A program made the translations under genes and the position numbers. Under the pieces are notes generated by a model. The model did no database searches. It was not told the DNA's origin and saw nothing but the letters and a program-made list of their open reading frames with translations. From NCBI RefSeq assembly GCF_001418015.1, contig NZ_LIQG01000017.1, forward strand, positions 186,001-250,000: a stretch of 64,000 nucleotides of DNA, given 5' to 3'. This stretch comes from Lacinutrix mariniflava. GTDB taxonomy: Bacteria; Bacteroidota; Bacteroidia; Flavobacteriales; Flavobacteriaceae. Shown here piece after piece: positions 15,414-23,261 of this stretch (within the stretch, counting starts at the first letter, position 1; every line of letters starts with the position of its first letter).

Positions 15414-17165
15414 TTAAACAATTAGATGGTCTTCTTTCTGGTTTAAATACGTTTTACTAAAATACTTGCGTAAAAAAGCATCTGTATTATTATAAAACAC
15501 TTTATCTATAGCTTCTACCCAAGGTTGTCCAGCCATTAGATCATCAATTTCACTAAGCGAATACTGTGTTTCACTTGGTAGATTAATCACATTAAAACCT
15601 TGATATTCTGGCATAACATAATTGTTTAAAGCTTCAGAGATTTTTGCTCTAAAAGCAGGTAAATCTGCCGATGTACTATAATGATCGAAAGGATCTACAA
15701 TACCATCATTATCTGTACCTAAACAAATGGTCTTCCACGCTTCTACTTCATCAATTTTAGAGGTCGTTTGTGTTTGGTTTTCTTTTCTAATATAGGCAAG
15801 ATTCACCTTTACTATATGAAACACATTGGTTAAAAACATTTGTACATGAAGTTTCTTAGTGGTTTCAGCATCTGCTTTTTTAAGGAGTTTCCTGAAGGTA
15901 TTACCTGGCATTCTTCCGTCGTGCATACAAATACCAATTAAGCCGTCAGATTTAAAAATTTCAACAATATCTTCATCTGTTAAATTAATATCCCAAAGAC
16001 TTACGTACGTGTTTTTATCGAGTTTAAAACTATCTTTATCTGCCAAGGCTTTTGCTAATGTAGCAATACCGCTTACTGCTGTATGACTGCTAATAATTGG
16101 AACATTATCTTGCAAAGCATCACTATCTGCACGCATGTTTTCTAGTAATTCGTAGTAACTTTCTCGCGATTTAATAGACATGTGCTTGACGTCTATTAAT
16201 ATTCGCTGACCATTATCTCGAGAGAGCAAATGACCTATTATTAATTGCATTCCGAAGTTAGAAATCCCCAAATCTTGACCTAAACTTTGGTCGAAAATAT
16301 CAGCAAAACCAGGATCAAACGTGCCTTTGGCATCCATAAAGCTCTTAGCATGACCAACCAGTAAATTATTAAAATGGTGTGCATAGGTTATAAAAAATGG
16401 AGGAAACGCTTCTTTCTTTATCGCTTTAATATTTTCAATAAATGAAAGCTTCAGTTTATTCTGTCTGTCTTGAGGTAGATTTTCAATTTTGGCAGTTTCA
16501 AATAAATCTTTCTTATTATAAACACCCAACGCATGCATACCTTCTATTGTCATAATACCACAAACGGTTCCATTAGATTGCATTTCTAAAAAATGCTCAT
16601 AATTTTTTACGAGGTTAAATTTAGGTTGTTTACCATGAATGGTTTTATTTGAAACACTTCCACTAGCATTCAATAAATATTGATATTCAAAGATATAATC
16701 GCTAAAATAATCGATGGTATCAATGTCATCATCATGAATAGGATCTATTAAACGACTTGCAGTCTTAATAGAAATTCCGGAAAGTAAAGACGCTATTTTC
16801 TTATCTATTGCAATAGCATTTGAATTCATTTTCTTTTTAAAAATAATACCTAATATAAAGCGATGAATACCAGTACTCTTTTTAAACGGTCTGTTTGGTC
16901 TTAAAAACGGTTTTTCTATTGGGTAAACAGAACAGAATATTAATCGATTATGGCCTTCAAAACAACGCTCTAAATTAGACTGCGAATAGGTAGCCATTTT
17001 CTTTAGAACAATGTTAATTATCCATTTTCTAACACTTATTCCTTTAAAATAGTCTTTTGGTTTCTTGTTTTCAAAGCTATCCCAAATGGTTTTTATGTCT
17101 GTGGCGTTACCATGAGGTTTTAGGCTAGGATGATTATGTAAATCTGAAATTGGTTTGTTATCCAT
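15414..17165 (-). CDS. M19-like metal-dependent hydrolase (membrane dipeptidase/amidohydrolase superfamily)
   Basis: A 583-aa protein without a signal peptide. Metal-site motifs of the M19 renal-dipeptidase group can be followed: DLHNH near the N-terminus (H10, H12), an internal GIMTIEGMHALG (bridging Glu), ITYAHHFNN, LIDVKHMS, PIISSHTAVSG and finally CLGTDNDG with the acidic ligand. Typical M19 enzymes have about 400 residues; the extra length is in an N-terminal insert (about 20-180) and the region around 420-470. It is the promoter-proximal gene of a tight operon with a secreted beta-protein and a lipoprotein. Hydrolysis of a dipeptide or similar amide is plausible; the true substrate is unknown. 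Confidence 0.75.
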   Translation of the reverse strand: MDNKPISDLHNHPSLKPHGNATDIKTIWDSFENKKPKDYFKGISVRKWIINIVLKKMATYSQSNLERCFEGHNRLIFCSVYPIEKPFLRPNRPFKKSTGIHRFILGIIFKKKMNSNAIAIDKKIASLLSGISIKTASRLIDPIHDDDIDTIDYFSDYIFEYQYLLNASGSVSNKTIHGKQPKFNLVKNYEHFLEMQSNGTVCGIMTIEGMHALGVYNKKDLFETAKIENLPQDRQNKLKLSFIENIKAIKKEAFPPFFITYAHHFNNLLVGHAKSFMDAKGTFDPGFADIFDQSLGQDLGISNFGMQLIIGHLLSRDNGQRILIDVKHMSIKSRESYYELLENMRADSDALQDNVPIISSHTAVSGIATLAKALADKDSFKLDKNTYVSLWDINLTDEDIVEIFKSDGLIGICMHDGRMPGNTFRKLLKKADAETTKKLHVQMFLTNVFHIVKVNLAYIRKENQTQTTSKIDEVEAWKTICLGTDNDGIVDPFDHYSTSADLPAFRAKISEALNNYVMPEYQGFNVINLPSETQYSLSEIDDLMAGQPWVEAIDKVFYNNTDAFLRKYFSKTYLNQKEDHLIV

Positions 17166-17292
17166 TGATTGTAAATTAATTATAGCATTTAAGAATAAAA
17201 ATACAAAAAATATAACAATTGAATCATCCTCTCCCTAATAGATTAAATTCATAATTTTTGGTTAAAAAGGGATTCTGTATTACAGTTTTTTG

Positions 17293-17300
17293 TATATTTA
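17293..17300 (+). promoter_or_regulatory. -7 promoter box of the hibernation factor gene
   Basis: TATATTTA, one base from TAnnTTTG, lies 24 nt upstream of the ATG at 17324. No -33 element seen. Confidence 0.4.
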
Positions 17301-17323
17301 AGTACAACTTAAAACAATAATAT

Positions 17324-17626
17324 ATGACAGTGAACTATGAATACGATGGCGTAACAGCTAGCCCAGAATTAGAGACTTACGTAAAAGGAAAAATAGATAA
17401 ATTATTTAATAAATATGAATTTATAGTACGTGCAGATGTTTTTTTTAAGACAGAAAACACCTCTACTAGAAATTCTAAAATGAAAACATCTATTAGGCTT
17501 AGCGCTCCAGGACCTAGATTGTTTGCCGATACCACAAGCGATTCTTTCCATAAAAGTGCATCAGAAGTTATTGCAGCACTTGAGAGGCAACTAGAGAAAC
17601 GAAAAGGTGTAATGCAAACGCATTAA
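17324..17626 (+). CDS. raiA: Ribosome hibernation-promoting factor / RaiA family
   Basis: A 100-aa short-form HPF/YfiA protein. It has the beta-alpha-beta-beta-beta-alpha plan: opening strand MTVNYEYDGVTASPELETYV, helix with the basic stretch KGKIDKLFNKYEF, strands ADVFFKTENT and KTSIRLSAPGPRLFADTT, then a helix SFHKSASEVIAALERQLEKRK. Such proteins bind the 30S decoding region in stationary phase and reduce translation or form 100S dimers. There is no C-terminal dimerisation domain, so this is the short type. Single gene with its own terminator. Confidence 0.88.
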   Translation: MTVNYEYDGVTASPELETYVKGKIDKLFNKYEFIVRADVFFKTENTSTRNSKMKTSIRLSAPGPRLFADTTSDSFHKSASEVIAALERQLEKRKGVMQTH

Positions 17627-17648
17627 AAAATATATAAAACATTGAATT

Positions 17649-17677
17649 AAAGCTGCTCTAACGAGTGGCTTTTTTTA
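17649..17677 (+). terminator. Intrinsic terminator of raiA
   Basis: Stem AAAGCTGCTC / GAGTGGCTTT with loop TAAC and a T7 tail. Confidence 0.75.
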
Positions 17678-17696
17678 TTTAATATGAATTGTATAT

Positions 17697-17731
17697 GTCA
17701 TTGCGAGGCGTTTTTACGAGGTGGCAATCTT
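17697..17731. repeat. Half copy of an intergenic palindromic element
   Basis: This 35-bp stretch, beginning GTCATTGCGAGG and ending GTGGCAATCTT, is nearly identical to the reverse complement of 61154-61188, the right arm of the palindromic element upstream of the esterase gene. It is therefore a half-element in opposite orientation. Confidence 0.6.
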
Positions 17732-17755
17732 TTGAATATTAGTAATATATTTTAT

Positions 17756-18251
17756 GTGTTTTAATTCCTCTTTCTTCAAATTTTATTTAATTAAAATCTA
17801 AATTCATTCTTGGCTTTGTAAAAAGAGGAGCGCTACAACGATACAAACTCTTTTTATAAATTTGATATTAAATCTTTCTCGATTACCGCAAAACACTGTA
17901 ATCACGCGCTCCTTCCTTTAGTTAAAGGAAGGTGGATTCTGATTTATCAGAATTCGGAAGGTTTGAAGAAAAAGGCGAAGCACTTTTAAAAATATAAAGC
18001 ATCTTAATCTTTAAGTGTTTTAACTCCGCTTTCTTCAGATTTTCTTTAACTGAAAATCTAAATTCATTCTTGGCTTTGAAAAAAGAGGAGAGCTACAACG
18101 ATACAAACTCTTTTTATAAATTTGATATTAAGTCTTTCTCGATTACCGCAAAACACTGTAATCACTCGCTCCTTCCTTTAGTTAAAGGAAGGTGGATTCT
18201 GATTTATCAGAATTCGGAAGGTTTGAAGAAAAAGGCGAAGCACTTTTAAAA
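17756..18251. repeat. Two tandem copies of a 236-bp intergenic repeat (R1)
   Basis: Copy 1 is 17756-17991 and copy 2 is 18015-18251, offset 259-260 bp and close to identical over most of their length. Each contains a perfect internal hairpin (17911-17932 and 18171-18192, core CCTTCCTTTA/TAAAGGAAGG), a second short palindrome (GAATTC region), and ends GAAGAAAAAGGCGAAGC, which partly mirrors the start (CTTTCTTC). It fills most of the 659-bp gap 17627-18285 and carries no ORF. The same layout with different bases recurs at 44044-45213. Confidence 0.85.
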
Positions 18252-18285
18252 GACTTAAACAGAAACAGTTTAAAACAATAACTAA

Positions 18286-19518
18286 TTAACCCTCAAAACG
18301 ATAATAGCCACACTTTAAATAAGCACCTTCTGGAAAACCAATAGGATGATCGCTATCATGATATGTTTTTAGAATACATTCTGAAGTTCTACTGCTTTCG
18401 TTTAAAACATGAGTATTAATGTCGAAAAATACATCGGCTAACACTCGCGAAGAACACGATGCTAAAACCAATAAGCCTTTTTTAGCAGTAAGCTTAACAC
18501 CTAATTGCGCTAATTGTGCATACTTCTTTTTTGCTAATTCAATTTCACTTTGTTGCTTTGCAAAACTTGGAGGATCTATAATAACAACATCAAAGGTTTG
18601 CTTGTCTTTAATCATTTGCTTCATGGCAGCAAAAGCATCATCTGCAATGGTTTTGTGCGTTCCAGTATATGGATTCAATTTCCCATTTAAAACAGCTATT
18701 TCCAAAGCTTGTTTACTAATATCTAAACTAGTAACTTCTTTTGCGCCATTCGCTAATGCGTGTACCGAAAATCCGCCAGCATAACTAAACACATCTAAAA
18801 CCGTTTTTCCTTTACTCCACTCGCCTACTTGCTTTCTATTGGCTCTGTGATCTAAAAAGTAGCCTGTTTTATGACCTTTTATAACATTTGCCGAAAAATT
18901 AACATCATGTTCTACAAACTCAACAACTTCATGCTCTAAAACACCATAAACAACTTCTCCATTTTGGAGTTTGTGTAATTTAGATTGTTCCATACTTCGG
19001 CTAAGTCTAATCACTATTGTTTTAGCCTTAGAAACAGCCTGTAAGCTTTCTAAAATAGATTCTAAATACGGAAGCCATATTTCAGAATAAATTTTCACAA
19101 CTAAAACATGTGCATAAACATCTGCAATTAGTCCAGGAAAACCATCGTTTTCACCAAATAATAAGCGGTAGCTGTTGGTGTTTGTTTGTAATAAAGATTG
19201 ACGTTTAGCAAAGGCTTCTTCAATTTTAGTATTGAAAAACTCAGCGTTTATAGTTGCGCCAGTATTTCCGCTATGCAGCATTTTTATACGAATAGGCGAA
19301 TTCCCATCATACAAACCAAGACCAATAACTTTGTTTTTATTTTTTCCGAAGATAATAGCCAAATCGCCACTTTTCGCGTCGTCGTTAATTTTAGTAATAT
19401 TATCACTAAAAAGCCAAGGATGACCTTGTAACACAAAACGCTCTCCACTAGCGTTTAGCTTGGTTGCTAATCGTTTAGGCGTGTAACTTGAAGTAATACT
19501 TTCAGTAAACTGCGACAT
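18286..19518 (-). CDS. rlmI: 23S rRNA (cytosine-C5) methyltransferase, RlmI-like
   Basis: A 410-aa class I SAM-dependent methyltransferase of the RlmI/YccW type. An N-terminal PUA-like domain (about 15-95, LNASGERFVLQGHPWLFSDNI...GDLAIIF) is followed by a middle domain (KRQSLLQTNTNSYRLLFGENDGFPGLIADVY) and the Rossmann domain with motif I TVLDVFSYAGGFSVHAL, the acidic motif TSLDIS, VVIIDPPSFAK (motif IV) and the LASCSS motif with the catalytic Cys (motif VI). RlmI makes m5C1962 in 23S rRNA. The length fits the family. A DEAD-box helicase gene sits 5 bp upstream on the same strand, so both may act in rRNA metabolism. Confidence 0.88.
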   Translation of the reverse strand: MSQFTESITSSYTPKRLATKLNASGERFVLQGHPWLFSDNITKINDDAKSGDLAIIFGKNKNKVIGLGLYDGNSPIRIKMLHSGNTGATINAEFFNTKIEEAFAKRQSLLQTNTNSYRLLFGENDGFPGLIADVYAHVLVVKIYSEIWLPYLESILESLQAVSKAKTIVIRLSRSMEQSKLHKLQNGEVVYGVLEHEVVEFVEHDVNFSANVIKGHKTGYFLDHRANRKQVGEWSKGKTVLDVFSYAGGFSVHALANGAKEVTSLDISKQALEIAVLNGKLNPYTGTHKTIADDAFAAMKQMIKDKQTFDVVIIDPPSFAKQQSEIELAKKKYAQLAQLGVKLTAKKGLLVLASCSSRVLADVFFDINTHVLNESSRTSECILKTYHDSDHPIGFPEGAYLKCGYYRFEG

Positions 19519-19523
19519 GATAA

Positions 19524-20642
19524 TTATAGCGTAAGTTCCTTAATTTTAATACCTAAAGTCTTTTCTACGTTCGCAATTTTGTTAAGCTCGCTTGGTAGAA
19601 TTAACGCAATAGATTGTCCTTTTTTTCCTGCTCTTGCAGTACGTCCACTTCTATGTGTGTAGTATTCTATATGTTCTGGTAATTGGTGGTGGATAATAAA
19701 AGCTAGGTTATTAACGTCTATTCCACGAGCAGAAACATCTGTCGAAATTAATATCTGTAAATTAGTATTCTTAAACGCACGCATTACTTTATCACGCTCT
19801 TTCTGCGTCATATCACCTTCTAAAGCATCTACATTAAAGTTTTCCTTTTGTAACTGTTGCTTTAAAGATTGCGTTCCTGCTTTTGTTCTACAAAATATAA
19901 TACCACGTTGGTCTTCTCTTTCTTCTAATAGACGCATAACTGTATGTGCCTTATCGACTATAGACGATTTCACATAATGATGAGAAATATTAGCGTTTAC
20001 AATACTTTCGCGATCAATTTCTACACGAGCAGCATCTTTTGCAATGTAACGCGATACGATGTTTTTTAAGTCATCTGGCATAGTTGCAGAAAACAACCAT
20101 GTATTACGAGCGCTTTTTGTAGTTGCATCTAAAATGGTATTTAAATCTTTTTTAAAACCCATACTTAGCATCTCGTCTGCTTCGTCTAAAATAAGTGTAT
20201 TAATATGCGTTAAATCTATAATATTTCTATCTAATAAATCTACCAAACGACCAGGAGTTGCAACAATAATGTGCGTTGGACGCTGTAAATTACTAATTTG
20301 TATGTCTATTTTTTCACCACCATAAACACCTTCAACAAAAATCTTTTTGGTATTGTATTTCGTGAATTTAAATAGTTGCTTTTTAATTTGCTGCACCAGT
20401 TCTCTGGTAGGTGCAATAATTAATGCTTGTACGGCTCTTTTGCTAGGATCTACTTTATGTAAAGCAGGTAAACCATAAGCTGCCGTTTTTCCAGTTCCCG
20501 TTTGAGCTAAACCAATAAAATCTTTTTTAGATTTAATTAATATTGGTATAGCTTGTTCTTGAATATCTGTAGGTGTTTTAATTCCTAATTCTTTAAGCGA
20601 TTTTATGTAGTCGTTATGTATTCCTAAATCTTTGAAAGTCAT
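19524..20642 (-). CDS. DEAD-box RNA helicase
   Basis: A 372-aa helicase core. Visible motifs: Q motif (GIKTPTDIQEQAIP), motif I AQTGTGKTAAYGLP, Ia PTRELVQQI, II LDEADEML, III FSATMP, V DVSARGIDV, VI HRSGRTARAG. It ends just after the core with no basic tail or RNA-binding domain, so it is shorter than RhlE or CsdA. Likely roles are RNA remodelling in ribosome assembly or turnover. Its stop lies 5 bp from the start of the rRNA methyltransferase gene, which suggests one transcript. Confidence 0.92.
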   Translation of the reverse strand: MTFKDLGIHNDYIKSLKELGIKTPTDIQEQAIPILIKSKKDFIGLAQTGTGKTAAYGLPALHKVDPSKRAVQALIIAPTRELVQQIKKQLFKFTKYNTKKIFVEGVYGGEKIDIQISNLQRPTHIIVATPGRLVDLLDRNIIDLTHINTLILDEADEMLSMGFKKDLNTILDATTKSARNTWLFSATMPDDLKNIVSRYIAKDAARVEIDRESIVNANISHHYVKSSIVDKAHTVMRLLEEREDQRGIIFCRTKAGTQSLKQQLQKENFNVDALEGDMTQKERDKVMRAFKNTNLQILISTDVSARGIDVNNLAFIIHHQLPEHIEYYTHRSGRTARAGKKGQSIALILPSELNKIANVEKTLGIKIKELTL

Positions 20643-20730
20643 ATTGCTATATTTTTTAGTCGTTAGACTTTAGTTTTTATATGCAAAATACAACAACTGT
20701 AAATTGCTACTGAATACTCTTTAATGAAGA

Positions 20731-22284
20731 TTACTCTTCAGGTGGAAATCCGTTAATATCTTCGAAAACTTCATCAAAATTAGTACGTAAATAGGCGTTT
20801 AATTTCTTTTTGTAATCGTCTTTTAACCATTCTACAAAGTTAAAAGTGCTTTTACTAATACACTTTGTATAACGTTGTATGCGGTAATCTATATCGTCTT
20901 TCAGCATTTTAGCTAAACCTAAAGCATCCCATACATCTTCACTGTTCTCAATACAAATTCTTGCATGGTGTGCAATAGAACGTTCTAATATAACTTTAGA
21001 AGAATCTCCTTCTCTAACCGATTGAATGTACATGGCTTTAATGTTAAAATAGACATCTTCAGACTTTGCAAATTCAGCTCTAAGTGCCTCTGGCATTTCA
21101 TATCTAAAATTTTCTTCTAAATCTTCATCACTTAAAATACCATCAAGGTAAAAGTTAGGAGATCTAAATATTTTATGCCAATCTAAGTCGCTTCCCCAAG
21201 GTCCAAAACGGTGAAGGTTGTTTCCTAAATCTATAACAGTAAACTTATTTTTACTTTTTAAAATACGCGATCCACGACCAATCATTTGGTAGTATAAAGT
21301 CAACGATTTTGTGGCTCTATTTAAAATAATACAATCTACAGTTGGCTCATCGAAACCTGTGGTTAAAATACTTACCGAAGTTAGTATTGCATCTGGTGTT
21401 TCTTTAAACCATTTTAAAATGGCTTTACGCTCTTTTTTAGTATTGTTATTATCTAAGTGCGCTACATTGTATCCTGCTCTTCTAAAAGTGTCGTAAACGT
21501 GTAAAGAGGTATTAATACCATTATTAAATATTAATGTTTTCTTGTTTTTACAACGTTCCTCGTAAGATTGCACAAGCTTGGTAAGCATGTCTGTATTTGT
21601 ATATAAATCTTCAGAAGATTTTACAGTATAATCACCATTAGCACCTACAATTAAAGAGGTTAAACCTACATTGTAAGAATACACTTCGGCACGTGCTAAA
21701 AACTCATTTTCAATTAAAGAATGGATAGTTTCACCAACAATTAATTCGTTATAATTATCCTTCATTGGAAGGTTAATATTACTACTTAAAGGTGTTGCTG
21801 TTACTCCTAGTATAAAAGATTTCTCAAAAAACTTAAATAATTTTGTAAACGAGTTGTAGTGTGCTTCATCAATAATAACTAAACCAATATCACTAATATC
21901 TAGTTTGTTATCTGTTAAACGATTATTAAGCGTTTCTACCATGGCAACAAAGCAATTAAAATCGCCTTGATCACTTAAATCGGCCTTAGAATCTACAATT
22001 TTATTGCTTACACCAAATTCTGAAAGCATATTAGATGTTTGCTTACAAAGCTCAATTCTATGCGTCATTACTAACACTTGCTTTTTATGAAGCTTTAAAT
22101 ACTGACGTACAATTTCAGAGAAAATAACCGTTTTACCACCACCTGTAGGCAGTTGATAAAGTAAATGATAATCTTCTGGAGCATCTTCGAAACAAGTAAA
22201 AATCTTATCAATTGCACCTTTTTGGTAACTATATAAACTCTTGCCTTCTTGTCTTTCTTCTAATTCTAAAGCTGTAACCTTCAT
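20731..22284 (-). CDS. SF2 DEAD/DEAH-box helicase (type III restriction-like helicase core)
   Basis: A 517-aa superfamily 2 helicase of the UvrB/Res type: motif I LPTGGGKTVIF (about 45-55), Ia MTHRIEL, II VIIDEAH, III GVTATPL, motif V-like SVSILTTGFDEP and motif VI MIGRGSRIL with an arginine finger. A C-terminal region of about 130 residues (after LGNNLHRFG) is charged and helical. Such stand-alone proteins are common in Bacteroidota and probably act in DNA repair or nucleic-acid remodelling; no methylase or nuclease gene is adjacent, so this is not a restriction system. The promoter is a good match (22311-22340). Confidence 0.85.
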   Translation of the reverse strand: MKVTALELEERQEGKSLYSYQKGAIDKIFTCFEDAPEDYHLLYQLPTGGGKTVIFSEIVRQYLKLHKKQVLVMTHRIELCKQTSNMLSEFGVSNKIVDSKADLSDQGDFNCFVAMVETLNNRLTDNKLDISDIGLVIIDEAHYNSFTKLFKFFEKSFILGVTATPLSSNINLPMKDNYNELIVGETIHSLIENEFLARAEVYSYNVGLTSLIVGANGDYTVKSSEDLYTNTDMLTKLVQSYEERCKNKKTLIFNNGINTSLHVYDTFRRAGYNVAHLDNNNTKKERKAILKWFKETPDAILTSVSILTTGFDEPTVDCIILNRATKSLTLYYQMIGRGSRILKSKNKFTVIDLGNNLHRFGPWGSDLDWHKIFRSPNFYLDGILSDEDLEENFRYEMPEALRAEFAKSEDVYFNIKAMYIQSVREGDSSKVILERSIAHHARICIENSEDVWDALGLAKMLKDDIDYRIQRYTKCISKSTFNFVEWLKDDYKKKLNAYLRTNFDEVFEDINGFPPEE

Positions 22285-22310
22285 TAATTTTTTTGAAATT
22301 TTGAGATGTG

Positions 22311-22340
22311 CAAAAATACAACGAATTAAAGGCTTTCAAA
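22311..22340 (-). promoter_or_regulatory. Complete Bacteroidota-type promoter of the SF2 helicase gene
   Basis: On the minus strand a TTTG (22340-22337) is followed after 18 nt by TATTTTTG (22318-22311), the best -33/-7 pair in the window. Transcription would begin near 22305, about 20 nt before the ATG. Confidence 0.65.
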
Positions 22341-22386
22341 CAATAATATTTAAATTTTTTTTAAATGATTACTTTCGTAAACTCTT

Positions 22387-23202
22387 ATGAAAGATATCTC
22401 AGACAATTTACAAGCGCAGTTTAGCGGATTCTATAACACACCACACTTGTTTTTAGAGCCCGTTTTAGACATACAACCTTTAATAACAAAAAAGCAAAAC
22501 ACACCTGTTTTTGAAGGTTTCGGATTAGAAAAAATAAGACTTGGACAGCGTGTAGAACGGTTTGTTGGTGCAGAGTTACGACTAAATAAAAATATCAATA
22601 TTTTATCTGAAAATCCACAAATTCAAACCGAAAACAATATAACTATAGGCGAATTAGATTGCTTGTATTTGGATGAAGAACAACCAATACATTTAGAAAT
22701 ACAATTTAAGTTTTATTTGTATGATGAAACACTTGGTGATACTGAAATTGACCATTGTATTGGTCCCATGCAAAGAGATAGTTTAATAGAAAAACTAACC
22801 AAACTTAAAAAAAAGCAACTACCACTACTCTATGTGGACGAAACGAAGCCGTTGCTGGATAGTTTGAATTTTAAAGCTAAAGATTTTATTCAAAAAATAT
22901 ATTTTAAAGCTCAAATTTTTGTGCCTTACGGAAGAACAATTCATCTTAAAACGTTAAATCCAAAATGTATTTATGGTTTCTATTTTAAGTATCCTGAATT
23001 ACCAATGTTTAAAAATTGTAAGTTCTATAAACCAAAGAAAACCGATTGGCTACTTGATGTTACTCAAAATGTAGATTGGAAAACCTACGATGCTATTTTG
23101 CCAGAATTGAACGTCTATGAAACCGAAGGCTATTCTCCACTATTATGGTTAAAGCATGAAAATGGTGAGATTTCTAAGTGTTTTGTTACCGCTTGGCAAT
23201 AA
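22387..23202 (+). CDS. DUF1853 family protein
   Basis: A 271-aa protein. The segment ITIGELDCLYLDEEQPIHLEIQFKFYLY (about 82-109) contains a D...E-x-Q/K arrangement typical of PD-(D/E)xK nuclease folds and is the signature I associate with DUF1853. Following motifs GPMQRDSLIEKLTKLKKKQLPLL and FKAQIFVPYG also fit. The biochemical function of this family is not established. It is divergently oriented from the helicase gene (about 100 bp between starts), which may be a functional hint. Confidence 0.75.
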   Translation: MKDISDNLQAQFSGFYNTPHLFLEPVLDIQPLITKKQNTPVFEGFGLEKIRLGQRVERFVGAELRLNKNINILSENPQIQTENNITIGELDCLYLDEEQPIHLEIQFKFYLYDETLGDTEIDHCIGPMQRDSLIEKLTKLKKKQLPLLYVDETKPLLDSLNFKAKDFIQKIYFKAQIFVPYGRTIHLKTLNPKCIYGFYFKYPELPMFKNCKFYKPKKTDWLLDVTQNVDWKTYDAILPELNVYETEGYSPLLWLKHENGEISKCFVTAWQ

Positions 23203-23261
23203 CTTTGATTATGTTTCATAAGTAAGTAAGAATCTCATGATTGTTTACTTTAAAGTGAAAT

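Noticed and set aside
20731-22284. Restriction-modification helicase subunit
   Set aside because: The helicase core is Res-like, but no methyltransferase or specificity gene is adjacent and the protein is complete on its own.
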